Of a DNA stretch of 64,000 nt, positions 1-11,035 are shown piece after piece. Location: NCBI GenBank assembly GCA_031841125.1, contig CM063113.1, positions 36,139,697 through 36,203,696 on the forward strand, written 5' to 3'. The translations under genes were made by a program, and so were the position numbers. Source of the DNA: Acanthococcus lagerstroemiae. Its lineage: Eukaryota; Arthropoda; Insecta; Hemiptera; Eriococcidae. The first letter of the stretch is position 1. Every line of letters starts with the position of its first letter. A model generated the notes under the pieces. The model was not told where the DNA came from and did not search any database. It saw nothing but the letters and a program-made list of their open reading frames with translations.

Positions 1-1260
1 ATTAAATCGGATTACCCGTTCTTCTCTATCTAAAAAATAAGAAGTGATCAAATTATCCTGTACATTTCACGACCTCAATAGGAGTACTGAGAGTGCTTTT
101 TGAATTTCAATATTTGTTCATGTACAGATTCTGTAGTCCTCAGTGTCATTTACGAGGATATTTTATAGTGAATTGTTGGAGAATCAAAAAATACCCATAA
201 TTGGGAGCTGCACTCAATCTTGGGTTTTGAGAACTTTTGGGAAAAAATTCACCAAAAATCCAAAAATGCTTAAAACTCAAAAGTAATTGTCACAAGTAGT
301 AATAAGTTCTTTATGATAGGTAATTTTCATTACTGTTGAAGCAGGGCGTGACAATGAACAAAAGTACCCTCAGGCCTTCTAAGTTGTTCAAAATTCCAGA
401 TGGAATTCTTTTGAAAATACCAATTATGGGTCGACCCACATTAATTAGCAACGACCCACAATTGATACGAAATTTTTTGATATACCCATAATTGGTAAGT
501 ATAATAAATCAAATGAAAAATGATGTAGTTTACTTAAGTAAGCATTTCAAATTTATTTTAAAAACACGTTGACTCGTCTTATTTGACTTTAAGTATTTTA
601 AAAACACATTAAAGTCGAGTAAATTCACAGTACCAATAATGGGTCTGAAAAAAGGTAGTACCAATTGTGGGTCGGGCTAAAGTTTGATTAGAAAAAGTAA
701 CTGAAAAAACGTGAAATTTGGTTTTATAAGTTAAAGTATCACTTGTACTACACTTTTCATTCGATTATCCGATCATTCACTTTGATTTTTCGCGATTTTT
801 GCAAACTATTTCCCCAATTTTTTGAATGACCGAAATCGAAAACTCAAGCGGAAAAATGTCCCCTAGACTCTCCTCTATACAACCGTATATAATACGTTGA
901 GAAAATATTAATTTAAAGTACTTATCGATCGTTTTTCACAGAATTGATATTTCACACACATGAAAAATAAGGCATGTTTTGATAACAGCTTTGAAAAAAA
1001 AATTCCATCACAACAAACACATTGAGTTATGAACTTGAAACCAACATGGATAGTGTAAAACATGTTGGTCCTTCGAATGGAAGAGGTTTCACGGTTGTCC
1101 AATACCTCGATCTAGCGAGAAAACGCGTTTTCAAAAAACGGACTCACAATTGACGCTAGGCTCAGAATAGGTAGCTTACCTTACTATTATTATTTTTAAT
1201 AAAATATTTCAGAATAGACCTCAGAGGATAAAAGTTCGAATGGTGACTGTTTACATTAGA
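1..1260. other. AT-rich non-coding stretch with repeated short motif
   Basis: No gene is recognisable. A short motif reading TACCAATTATGGGTC, or its complement, recurs at about 192-205, 418-433, 452-464, 482-495, 631-645 and 658-672. A second phrase, ATTTTAAAAACAC followed by GTT or ATT, occurs twice near 553 and 595. The rest is AT-rich sequence with no domain-like translation on either strand. Confidence 0.55.
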
Positions 1261-1269
1261 ACCTATTCG

Positions 1270-1880
1270 ACGCTAGCGCTTCTATAATTTGCACAATCCC
1301 AGTCAGAGGCTTTCAAAAACATTAATTATAGATAACAACTTTGATAGGTAACAGTTTGTATGTTTGTGTCACAGGTCGCGCTATATGTTCTTCTTATCAT
1401 TGTATGCTGTACGATTTTGTAACTTTGCACTTTGAAAATGCCTAGCCGGTATACTTTACTTATCATCTAAATCTCTTTAATCTCTTCAATACATGAAAAA
1501 TGAAGCAAAAAAGTATTTGTAAAATAAAAGTTTGATAGTAAAAAAAAAAAAAAAAACGCACTAAAAGATTCGACGCTATAGTGCTTCTACAGTTTGCACA
1601 GTCCCAGTCAGAGGCTCTCAAAAACATTAAAGATATCGGCTTTGATAACAGTTTGTACATTTATGTCACAGGTATACCGCTATAATATGTATACTCTCCT
1701 TATCATTGTATAATAACAAACGCACTAAAAGATACGACGTGTAAAATATAAAAGTTCGATAGTAAAAAAGCGCAACATGAAACATCTACTTACATCTCTT
1801 TAATCTTCTCAATAAATGAAAAATGAAGCAAAAAAATGTTTGTAAAATGAAAGATCTGTAGTAAAAAAACGCAACATGAA
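1270..1880 (+). repeat. Degenerate tandem repeat, about 300-bp unit, two copies
   Basis: A block beginning GACGCTAGCGCTTCTA at about 1,270 and containing CCCAGTCAGAGGCT returns at about 1,570 in the same order. Each copy is followed by a second block containing ATGAAAAATGAAGCAAAA and then AGTAAAAAAA...CGCA. The two copies have diverged by substitutions and by a poly-A expansion at 1,540-1,556. The small reading frames here fall on these repeats and look fortuitous. Confidence 0.75.
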
Positions 1881-1972
1881 CTGAGTTTTGAACTTGGTAT
1901 ATCTGTCTCCCAACCGGATGCGCAATCAGTTACCCTAGCTACCCGCGGAAAAGTCACCCATCCATTTGCAAA

Positions 1973-2275
1973 CGTCAGTTGGACGCTGTTAAACGCAAGG
2001 AAACCAGCTGACATTTGTAAGCAGAATGATTTATTAGTATTGTTATTGGTGAGTGCATAAAAAGTAGAATTTAGTATCGTTATTGGTAAGTGCATAAAAA
2101 GCATAATTTTTCAAAATTGGCCCCCCGATTCAAAAATGTGCACTCACGTTGAAAAAATCTTATCCGTAAACGCTATTTCACATAGTTACTACACGGCTCG
2201 TGAACTTCGAATCACGTGTTCACAAAAAACAGATTTTACTGGTTGGTTCCCTTATGCTTAACAGCGTCCAGTTAC
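1973..2275. repeat. Small inverted repeat, about 34-bp arms
   Basis: The left arm (1,973-2,006, containing TGGACGCTGTTAA) is repeated in reverse complement at 2,239-2,275 (containing TTAACAGCGTCCAG), with mismatches. The spacer is about 230 bp. CAGTTACCC-like strings cluster in and beside the arms. It could be a small decayed inverted-repeat transposon, but I see no target-site duplication. Confidence 0.45.
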
Positions 2276-2504
2276 CCTCAGATTACCCAGAAACCTGTCA
2301 GTTACCCTTGGTTCCCTTTCAGTTACTTAGGTAACTGGTGGGATTCTGCGCATCGGAAAGTCAGTACGTTTTACGTTACAGTTATCAAAAAATTTTCACG
2401 CCATACGCCTGCTAGAAAATACTTACTTCTAGATGAGACATTTTTAAAAAGATTTCCTTCAGTAATACCTGAGAACACTGGTGAGGAAAAATCAAGATTT
2501 CTCT

Positions 2505-2670
2505 TTATATATTACATTAATCTCTTTAATAAATGAAAAATGAAGCAAAACAGTATTGGTAAAATGAAAGTTCGATAATAAAAAAACGACACATGGCCTA
2601 AGTTTTGAACACATGAAGCCCTACGAAAGGATTTGTGAAGTAAAAGTTCAATAATAAAAAGACGCAACAT
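2505..2670 (+). repeat. Further copy of the 1.3-1.9 kb repeat block
   Basis: The phrase ATGAAAAATGAAGCAAAA returns at about 2,533, followed by the AAAGTTCGATAATAAAAAAACG part of the unit, with a second partial copy near 2,645. It belongs to the same family as the blocks at 1,462 and 1,789, so at least three copies lie within 1.2 kb. Confidence 0.7.
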
Positions 2671-2679
2671 AGCCTGATC

Positions 2680-4480
2680 AACCGCAGTATGTACACTGAG
2701 ACGCTTTTCTAGATGGAAGAAACCCTGATCGTTCTATATTCACGATGTGTTATATATTGTCACACTGATCACTCTAACACACGTTTACAATGACGGGGTA
2801 AGCGCGCGGAACACTCACACATAGACACAGATGCAAAACGACTTTAAAACTTAATTACAGCTTACCGAATGCACTTCTCTGCTATGTTTTTTTTAAAAAA
2901 AACCTCCTAAGGGAATCCAAGCTTTCATTTGAGACATTTTTCAAAAGAATCTGTTCAGCCTATCGAGCGTGATGGCATTTCATCGACCCATTTATAATAT
3001 AGAAGAAGAGATGTAACTCGGCGTGTGTAGTACTGGTAGTACCTGTACACTCTAGGTAGAATATTTTTTGTCTATTTTTGACCAAAATTTTCAAACTAAG
3101 GATGAAAGGGACAACGAATCTTTCTATTTGTGGACAAGTGGGGTCCCCAAAACATATCAACTTCATACTTCGCGATCATCCCTCGCAAGGTCAGCTTCTC
3201 GTATACGACGTGTGACTTTGTACGAATTTAAAATCCTCCCTTAACTATATTTATGAGACCATTCGAGCATGCCGCTGATCAATTTTTACGCCTTTTGACC
3301 TTAATACATCAAGGCGATGCGATGGCACGCCGTTAGCATACACTCGAGATTCGTGAACAAGAAGCTAATAAATTCACATTCCCAGTGTCGCATCGATATG
3401 CCTGTCTTCTTGCAGCCTCGTCTACCATCGCATCGCCGCACCAGTATCGAGTGGAAAAGTCGTCCGATCAATCGACACCCCATCTCGCGCGATTTCACGC
3501 ATTCGTAAATAATTACAACTCCGGGTCTCGACTTTTTCGGCTGTTGTCGCTGCGAGAGCGAGCGAGGAAGCGAAAGGTTTTGAATACTTTATAAATCCTA
3601 TCGCTTAATCACATTTACACGGCGTGTACAAAGCTGTTCGTTTTTCCAGTTCACGCGTGTGCGCTCGACGACGACAAATTTTAAATTAACTTTTTATTCG
3701 GCAAAAGTCGATCCGGAGAGCGACGTTGAGAGAATTAAAAAGGCGAACAAGCTGATAAAAGGGTGTCATCGTGCGCCGATCCCGTATTAGCGGTTCGTAA
3801 ATTCATTTATACGCCCGCGTGTAAACGCGACCGCGGTGTGAGAACTCGATTATTATCACCCTGAAAAGGCGCAAAGCCCAATCTCGAATCATAATTTGCA
3901 CATTCGACGACCTTTTAACGAATCGTTAGGTCGACCAGTAACTTGCAGATAGGTGTTCGTAGCATATGTGTGGCCTCTGCTGCTTCCACCCTCCTTCAAA
4001 GTTAGAAAGCTATAGCCGGTGTCGGGGGCGTATAAAGGTTTTGATTTCGGAAGAAAGAGGGTTGCAAGTTGAAAATATAGAATGAAGTTGGATGATAAGA
4101 CTAAGACAGTTCACCGTATCGTGACTTTACAATCATGGAGTAGCTTGGCGCATTAGAAATGTTTGCGATTGTTAAAAGCTTGTATTTGCAAGAGGTAGGA
4201 CTGTTGGTCTGACCCTAGTGGTAAAAAATTTGCGGAAGGGCCTAAAATTGAAACGTTAACTAGGCATCCATAAGCCATAACTGATTCCAATGTTTTTATT
4301 GAGTCTTGAGCATTCTAATATTCCGTTGAAACTTGGTATGGTGGACTTGAGATGATCTACAATCAACAATAGGAAAAAGCGATTTGCCCGTAGGAAATGA
4401 CAATGAATTCTGAAAACCTGATGTGACTGCGTTCCTTAACGGCACAATGTTATATCTTATGCGCAATGCTAACTATTGTT
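2680..4480. other. No recognisable feature
   Basis: This is unassigned sequence. Positions 3,300-3,960 are noticeably richer in CG dinucleotides than the flanks and read like low-copy DNA rather than transposon. No open frame shows a recognisable domain, and I see no tRNA or other RNA gene. Conserved non-coding or promoter DNA is possible but unsupported. Confidence 0.4.
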
Positions 4481-4504
4481 GATATACATACATAATCCGA
4501 GGGC

Positions 4505-4595
4505 TCTGGTCGAATTGCGCCGGAGAGCGAAAAAGGGTATAGGCTGAATTGCGCTTAGCAACAGAAAAAGTATAGGTCGAATTGCACCGCGAATG
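4505..4595 (+). repeat. Short tandem repeat, about 34-bp unit, three copies
   Basis: The phrase GGTCGAATTGCGCC and its variants occur three times, at about 4,507, 4,542 and 4,575, each time separated by an AGCAACAGAAAAAGTATA-like tail. The units are imperfect. Confidence 0.7.
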
Positions 4596-4619
4596 ATTCA
4601 TTTTACCTCAAGAACGAGA

Positions 4620-5210
4620 AACGTTATTCTGAAGACTGCAAATTTCTTTAGTGTCTTGCAGACTATGAAACACGTTCAATCATGTCAGCTATTGCACGTC
4701 CATATATAGGTACATTACTTCATTTGTATCGTGATGTGCAAATAATAAGTACGGGATATGTGAATCATTGTCTGTAAGCTCGTACTTGTTGGTATTATTC
4801 ATCGGTATGCTGGATACCTGTATGACGATCCGCGTATCCTCGTCTGATTGTGAAAGGGTTCTTAGTCTGGAGTGAGCTGCTGGTCGTGATACTTTTCTTC
4901 TTGTACTCGGAAAAATGGAAGAGCAGTGTGCTGTTAGCGAGAGAGGCAAGCCCACAGTGATTCATAATGATTTCAAATTTCTGGAAGTTCCAGTTAAAGA
5001 TGAGACCTTTTGTAAGTGGCGATGTACGAATAAAAACTGTAAAATTGTGATCTTCACGTAAAAGCTTGAAACTTTTAGCAGCCGCACAGTCAGCAGAGAA
5101 GTACTACTTTTCATTTGAAAAAAAGCGTGAAGTCTGTAATGGTTTTTAAATAGTAACGTTAGCCCGGCCATAGTCTCATCTATTCATGTATACTAAAGTA
5201 GTGTATTACA
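4620..5210. other. No recognisable feature
   Basis: Unassigned AT-rich sequence. Short frames on the minus strand at 4,689-4,955 and 4,962-5,171 contain no recognisable motif and are probably chance. Confidence 0.4.
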
Positions 5211-5213
5211 CAC

Positions 5214-5312
5214 CAAGAGTCAAAAGTGAGTGTTTACATGCGAGGGAAAGTTTGCGAACGAGCGTAGCTAGTCAGCAATTCCCGAGTCATGTAAATTCAC
5301 TTTTGGCTCTTG
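5214..5312. mobile_element. Small hairpin element (MITE-like), about 99 bp
   Basis: The left end, from CAAGAGTCAAAAGTGA through TTTACATG, is repeated in inverted form at the right end as CATGTAAA through TTTTGGCTCTTG. The arms are about 25 bp around a 45-bp centre. There is no coding capacity. Arm structure and size fit a miniature inverted-repeat element; no target duplication was identified. Confidence 0.55.
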
Positions 5313-5317
5313 TTTTG

Positions 5318-5740
5318 TGAGATATGTACTTTTTACAATACATGAAAAGAAAGGGAAAACATTAACCTCTTTGTTTTGTCAAAAATGCAATGCTGAAAAA
5401 TTCACACTGTGCATTTTCCCAATTGAAAGGAAACCTACAGCTCTGAAAGCAAATAACATCAGGTAGCAACGATTGCCACAATAACATAGTAATAACCTCC
5501 TCGACATTCGTGGGCTACTCTCGGCATCTGTCTCGGCATTTTTGGTATCGCTCTGTCGTGTCAGTTGGTAAACGTGCCTGCGTGTACAAATGTGACTCAT
5601 GTTTTTACATTGATGTTGGTTTACTTTACATTGAGGTTATGCTTGTGTCTAATTCGTTGATGAAAAGAGCTGCTTTTCACTGGTAAAACAGTGAAGTAAA
5701 CATCGTCTTTCTGATCATGCATTGTAAAAAGTACTTCACA
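5318..5740. mobile_element. Terminal inverted repeat element, about 420 bp
   Basis: The left end reads TGTGAGATATGTACTTTTTA and continues CAAT.CATGA. The right end, at about 5,711-5,740, is its inverse (TCATGCATTGTAAAAAGTAC, then TTCACA). The inverted arms are about 28 bp with small gaps. The interior has no coding signal. The right end touches the start of the large inverted-repeat element at 5,741. Confidence 0.5.
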
Positions 5741-7714
5741 TAGTCCAGGGGAATTAGCATTTTTGATGGAATTAATTGCAGCACAGCTGAAACTTGGTAC
5801 GATTGTTTAGTACCCTCTGCGGAAAAGCCCCGTAATTTCCCCTCCTCCCCCAGTGTGATTATCCCCCCCCGAGTCCAAAAAGTGCCCCCGGAAACAGTCT
5901 TTGGCTTGTGTCTAGCTTAAGATTGAGTTTATAGGTAAAAATATTCGTTACCAAAATTAAAAAGCGTAAAATTCTCTACAAAAATGATATCTATGTTTTT
6001 TTTTTTCGTAAATCCCATACCAACCAAGATAATTGGCGTTCAAGATCACACGAGCACGTAAATGTGGAGTATCCTACAACGTATATACAGTATACGAACG
6101 CTGACGCTGTAATTTTAAATCCCTATACTAGATGGACCAGCTTGTTTTAGAAACCGGATTGAAGACAGACAATAGTTAAGGAGCGACATGACTATTAGCG
6201 TTTGGACACTCCTGTAGGTGCGCTAGTGTAGTGGACGAAAAGATGATTCGGGTATTTTTACCACAAAAATATGTACAGGTGAAATGAGCTTTAGCATTTT
6301 CAGTATTGAAGAGAACTAAAGTGTTAGCCCTTATCATTTCCTTTCAGATGAGCCCAACTTGAGTTTTTTACAGAACAGTTTTGTCCCTGATCATCTTTTC
6401 ATTCAAGTACACCAATCAACACGTCACATTTCATTAGGCCGCTAGAGAGCGACTCTTTAGCGTCCAAACGCGAATCGAACAAATCCTCATGCGAACTATG
6501 AAGAGTGCAGGCGGACTGACTCATCGACGTGGTGTTATCTCTAGCGTTTTGCAGCAGTGGATTCTTAGCGCCCCTGTCATATGCTTCATCTTTGCCAAGG
6601 TTTGGAAAAGTTCACAAACTGTCAACCAGAAACGAGTGTTCAGCATAAAGAATTGAGGACCACGAGTGCAGCATGATAGAAGGGATGTTCAAACTTTTTT
6701 AAACTGGCTGAGAGCCCATCATCCCTTCCCATATGTATCTGAATTACAAGAGGGGATCTATCCGGGTTTACGGAAGGGATTCATGAAGGGGATATGGAAG
6801 GGCTATACGACGGGTCTACAAAGGGCATACATAGAGGATATACAGAGGGGCTACATGACAGTTTACAAAGGGGATACTTAGAGGCATACAGAGAGGCTAT
6901 ACGGCGGGTCTACATAGGGCATACATAAAGGGTATAGCACGGGTGTCTCAACGCCGGTGTATAGCTCGTGTAGTGAGAGGGCTACACGTAAATGAAGCGC
7001 TGTGATTGGCTAACCTGATGGCTCCCCTCGAATGGAGTGCTCTGATTGGCTGCTGGAGAGGAAACATACCGGGTTGAGACAGGGCTAACGAGGATCGATT
7101 TTCCAAGGGTCTCGAGCGGGTGTACACGAACTTAAGTTTTCCGCATCGGGTTCACGAGCTTGTGGTTGCTGTAAAGTGGGTATCTCTTGTAGTCACGCGT
7201 TTGTAGAAGAGGTTGTTTAAACGCAGAAAATTGTATACATGTAGATTCGGATGAAGATGAATAATTCTTATAATAATAAAGATAATAAATTGAAATTATA
7301 TCATGTAACATTCTGTGCATCCAGTCATGGGCTTTCGCGATTATTTCAGCGTTTGTATTCCGCGTGCGTTGTAGGTTACTCCATATTTACATGCTCGTGT
7401 GATCTTGAACGCCAATTATCTTGGGTGGCATGGGATTCACGAAAAAAAACATGGATATCATTTTGTAGACAATTTTACGCTCTTTAATTTTGGTAAGGAA
7501 TATTTTTACCTATAACTCAATTTTAAGCTAGATACAAGCCAGAAACTGTTTCCGGGGGCACTTTTTGGACTTTGAGGGATGATGCTCACACCGGAGGGGG
7601 GGGGGAATCACGGGGCTTTTCCGAAGAGGGTACGAAACAATCGTACCAAGTTTCAGCTTTGCTGCAAATAATTCCATCAAACACCTCTTTTTTTAGCTAA
7701 TTCCCTCTGGACTA
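5741..7714. mobile_element. Large inverted-repeat element, 1,974 bp with ~345-bp arms
   Basis: Positions 5,741-6,082 match the reverse complement of 7,367-7,714 over their whole length, with scattered mismatches and homopolymer differences. Outer ends are TAGTCCAG and CTGGACTA; inner ends are CTACAACG and CGTTGTAG. The interior (6,083-7,366) carries a 12-bp minisatellite and two CCAAT-type GATTGGCT copies at about 7,006 and 7,043, but no transposase motif that I recognise. The long arms around a non-coding core resemble foldback-type or non-autonomous DNA transposons. A TA flanks each end, but it is also part of the palindromic termini, so no target duplication can be claimed. Confidence 0.7.
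6750..6936 (+). repeat. 12-bp minisatellite with a ~95-bp higher-order repeat
   Basis: Units of 11-14 bp with the general form GGG..TATAC or GGG.CTACA follow one another across this span. A composite block starting GGCTATACGACGGGTCTACA at about 6,800 returns at about 6,896 with few changes, so the array has a higher-order period near 95 bp. One frame (6,666-6,881) reads through it as repeating tetrapeptides such as KGIW, KGYT and RGYM. With no family match and a repeat origin, I regard that frame as fortuitous. Confidence 0.75.
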
Positions 7715-7719
7715 CACAC

Positions 7720-8330
7720 GGCATAACTCAATATTGGGCAAAACAGCGACCATATTGACGCTTATGCTTAAGTATATAATACATCCACGGGAGAGTGAAG
7801 AGACAGTTGAAACAGAAGTGTATACTGTTCGGCGTTCGGCAAGCCTCGTACATGTTATATTTGTATAGGCCAGCGAGGTATGCGTCGGATCTAATGCTTC
7901 TTTTCCATACTACACGCATTGCACAACTTACGCTCCGCGTCCTTGTTAATTACAAACACAAAAACAAGCTAGCATGTTCAACGCGACAAAATCTGTGCGT
8001 TTGGTTGCGTTTTGGAAGCGCTTTGAGTCAAGCTTGGCTCGGCTTGGCTACACACGAATGTCGAAGTTATTGACAGTGAAACGTGATTATGTTCTTCTAC
8101 TAGTCAACGCGTTATGTTTAAATGCTTCAATTCTCCCCCCCCCTCCCCCCACAAAATGCGTATTTGAGATCTTATTGAAAAACACTCACCCGCCATGGTA
8201 CCAGAAGGGCCTTGTTTTCTGTCTGTATGAGTTCTTGAAGGTTTACTACAGAGCTATAGACGAGGCGCTTGGTTTCAAGGTTTACTGGCGAGTTTTTGTT
8301 GAGAGGATCCAATAAAGGCTGCACAGCTTC
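7720..8330. other. No recognisable feature
   Basis: A 113-residue frame on the plus strand (7,974-8,315) includes a run of five prolines produced by a C-rich tract. It matches no family I know. The C-rich stretch at about 8,136-8,152 is simple sequence. I see nothing else. Confidence 0.35.
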
Positions 8331-8638
8331 TAGCTCACCAATGCTGTCTTGTCAGAAATGTGAGCAGCCCGACTTGGTTTCGAGTCCAGGGTAATAATAA
8401 GATATTTGGCTGTTTGATAAAGAGGTATATCGGTGTTCCCAAAGCGAACCAGTTGGTGTAGGCAGGTTGACCACTTGGTCATTTTTTTTACCCGTTTTAT
8501 GTCATCTGAGGTCCTATTAGTAATTTAATGCCTAAAATTATAATTTAAGTCATTTTGGGAAAATTTCTTACTGATTATGAAGAAATGTTTTCCCTTTATT
8601 TTTGTGCTTCCGGTATACGGTGTAAATATAATTGAAAT

Positions 8639-8835
8639 TCAATTTACCGGCAGTTTGTAGTAAAAATTTCCCACGCCGCTACAGCTAATCAATTGGGGCT
8701 GGCCGCCGACGTCCTCTAGTTGCCGACGCGATACTCGAAAAGGTAGTTCTGGGACCAAGGGTGTAGTGTCCGGGGAGCCACTTTGGCGTGCGTGTATCAC
8801 CATACGCTCCACCAACTGAGTCAATTGGAGGGTTG
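8639..8835 (-). repeat. Possible tRNA-derived SINE
   Basis: Read on the minus strand, the sequence near 8,805-8,830 is GACTCAGTTGGTGGAGCG, which closely resembles the D-arm and A box of a tRNA. The expected B box is not clear: the best candidate downstream is degenerate around GGTCCCAG. No cloverleaf can be folded and no poly-A tail is obvious, so this is not a tRNA gene. A tRNA-headed SINE is the simplest reading. Confidence 0.4.
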
Positions 8836-8849
8836 AAAATATGTGATGA

Positions 8850-10015
8850 CGAGTAGTGTGTAAAAAGAGAAGGGGAAAAAAGTCACTTTTTGGTCATGTA
8901 AAAGGAAAAGCACAGAAAAGAAGGAAAAAATTGTAAATGTTCTCCATGGTCATTTTTCATATTTAATAAGGTTATTTTTCCATTTTTTCCCTGAGATTTC
9001 AAGTGGTCACGTTCCAATGTTGAAAGTAGTTCTGAGTTGTTGGAGCTTTTCCATGAGATTGGTTAAGATACTCCTTTAGACTCTGTTAGAATTACTTGAG
9101 ACTACGTTTCACGAATGAAGCATTTAGGCTGAATTTATGGGTTTCGGCGCCAAATATACTTCAGTTCCTGGCACTCGGCCTTGACTTAGGAGATTGGAAC
9201 CTGGCTGGATGCATGAATTAGGAATCGCTATTCGACGTGTCATTATTAATTTCATCTCCAAACGAAGTAGATTTTCTCGAAGTACGAATGTTCATTTAAT
9301 TTGACTCGCTGTACGTCAGGAAGGTCTCAATGACTACTTCGTCAAGGTATGACAACCGGTTTATATCATTCGCGATCAATCTGAAGCTGTATAACTTAAT
9401 ACGGCCGAATTAGTTACCTGTAATTCTTTTTTTAGGTGAACTGTGAAAAGTCATTTTGATTTTTATTTGCTATCCGTATATACGCAGTTTACTTACATAG
9501 GTATCGTATTTCACCGTATTTATTGCATTAAGACGAAATAAAGCAAAACGGTGGAAAAGGGAGTGGCTTCGGCGGTACGACGAATGATTATATCAATATA
9601 AAATTACAACTGCGAAATAATCAAAATATCAATTTATAAGGAACCGTGAGGCGAGTTTAATATACAAATACGTCTATCGAAGGCCTTTCAATTCATCGTA
9701 ATAAGATCATTGCGCCGAATTCTTTTTGACGCTCTGTATCTCAGTTTAGAATCTCCAGATTATGTAATTTATGTAAGCTCTACCTTCGTTTTCAGAACTG
9801 CAAATTATTATGCCGCCAGCTGAGGGCATGATTAGTACGACTTTTCCCCGAGATTAAGACCTGAAAACTATAGAAGATCGGTAACTTCATTTGAGACACA
9901 TCGGGCTGAAGTCGTTTCCCGTCCCTCCCATTCGCACCATCTAGCATCCAATCGGGAAAAACACTAATAACCTGTCGAAAAACACCGGGGCGAGAAATAC
10001 TCACCGATCACGATC
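8850..10015. other. No recognisable feature
   Basis: AT-rich, apparently low-copy sequence with no repeated block that I can detect and no long frame with motifs. It lies upstream of the candidate exon at 10,020 and could be intronic to it, but nothing shows this directly. Confidence 0.35.
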
Positions 10016-10019
10016 GCGT

Positions 10020-10349
10020 GAATTAACAGTGTCGGAAGCTGCAGTCGAAAAAAAAAAAGAACTCAATCGTTATAGGGACGCGCGAGGCAACATAAACGAG
10101 TTCATTAAAGCAGAAAAATTTCAAACTAAACTGAAGAATAATATTTATTTAATACAGAATGTAATAGAACGACGATGCGTTCCCGCTGATATAGAAAAAT
10201 GTTTAATAATAACGAATACTATTCGAGGTATTCTGGGACTTAAGTCCACGCCGAAAAAGTGCCACTTCGAGCGTATAATTGGAGGCGACACGCTCTATAA
10301 GAAGACCGAATTCGAGAAACGATTATATTCGCCTTCTTGTCCGAGTTAA
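10020..10349 (+). CDS. Candidate terminal exon of an unrecognised gene
   Basis: An open frame of about 108 codons runs from an in-frame TGA at about 10,017 to a TAA ending at 10,349. It contains no methionine, so it cannot start a protein on its own. It is preceded by ...AATTAACAG at 10,021-10,028, a possible splice acceptor. The translation is charged and ordinary in composition, with segments such as ELNRYRDARG, KLKNNIYLIQNVIERR and LYKKTEFEKRL, unlike the low-complexity chance frames elsewhere here. I do not recognise the family. No upstream exon or nearby poly-A signal was found, so a processed fragment or chance frame remains possible. Confidence 0.4.
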   Translation, partial: ELTVSEAAVEKKKELNRYRDARGNINEFIKAEKFQTKLKNNIYLIQNVIERRCVPADIEKCLIITNTIRGILGLKSTPKKCHFERIIGGDTLYKKTEFEKRLYSPSCPS

Positions 10350-10990
10350 GTGGTAACTAAAGCAAGCCTCGAAGTGGTGATACCACCGATGGGCTCGTGG
10401 ACCAAGGTGCCTTGTGGAGATGACAATATGGAAATTATTTTATCGTGGTGCAACCGCACATTTAGGGTAAGGGGTTTTTAAAAGACGCATTTCCTACTTT
10501 TGCTCATAAGTTTTCATAGAATTGTACATTTGCTCCCAAATTTATACCATTAGAAAAATGAGGTGGGAAGAAGTTTAAAAAGCCTACTAAACATCAATAT
10601 TTTCATTTATTTTATTTTAGACAATATCTTACCTTCTCTCAGACAGAAGCGAGTCCAATCCTGAGCAGGAGAGCGTTCAACATAATACATCTAACCGGAT
10701 AGATATGTATAAAACAAAACAAACAAACAAACAAACAAAAGAAGAGAACCTGACGATACATAGTTGAGCCACCACCAGCTTCCACCCCCTCCCTCGAAGC
10801 CCACTTCCACGTATACATAACCATCCATACAAGATCCGTGCACCCAGTTCCACATTTACTCAGCCAGGCAGTAATATTCGACTTATGTTAACAAACATCA
10901 AACATAAGTTCTCGTTTATTTAATCTTGTCTACTGAAACTGGATTTTGTTTAGTGGCTACTTTTTGAAAAGGGGAAAGCGGGAGGCTTGG
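10350..10990. other. Non-coding stretch with a CAAA microsatellite
   Basis: No gene is seen. A (CAAA)n tract lies at about 10,711-10,740. The rest is AT-rich and unassigned up to the start of the LINE at 10,996. Confidence 0.5.
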
Positions 10991-11035
10991 GAAATAAGGT
11001 GACCAAGCATTATAGGAAAAGATGGGAATGTGTAG

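Noticed and set aside
7974..8315. 113-residue frame with a proline run
   Set aside because: The prolines come from a C-rich simple tract and nothing else in it resembles a known domain.
8340..8400. tRNA gene suggested by GGTTTCGAGTCCAGG
   Set aside because: Only a B-box-like string is present. No acceptor stem or anticodon arm can be paired.
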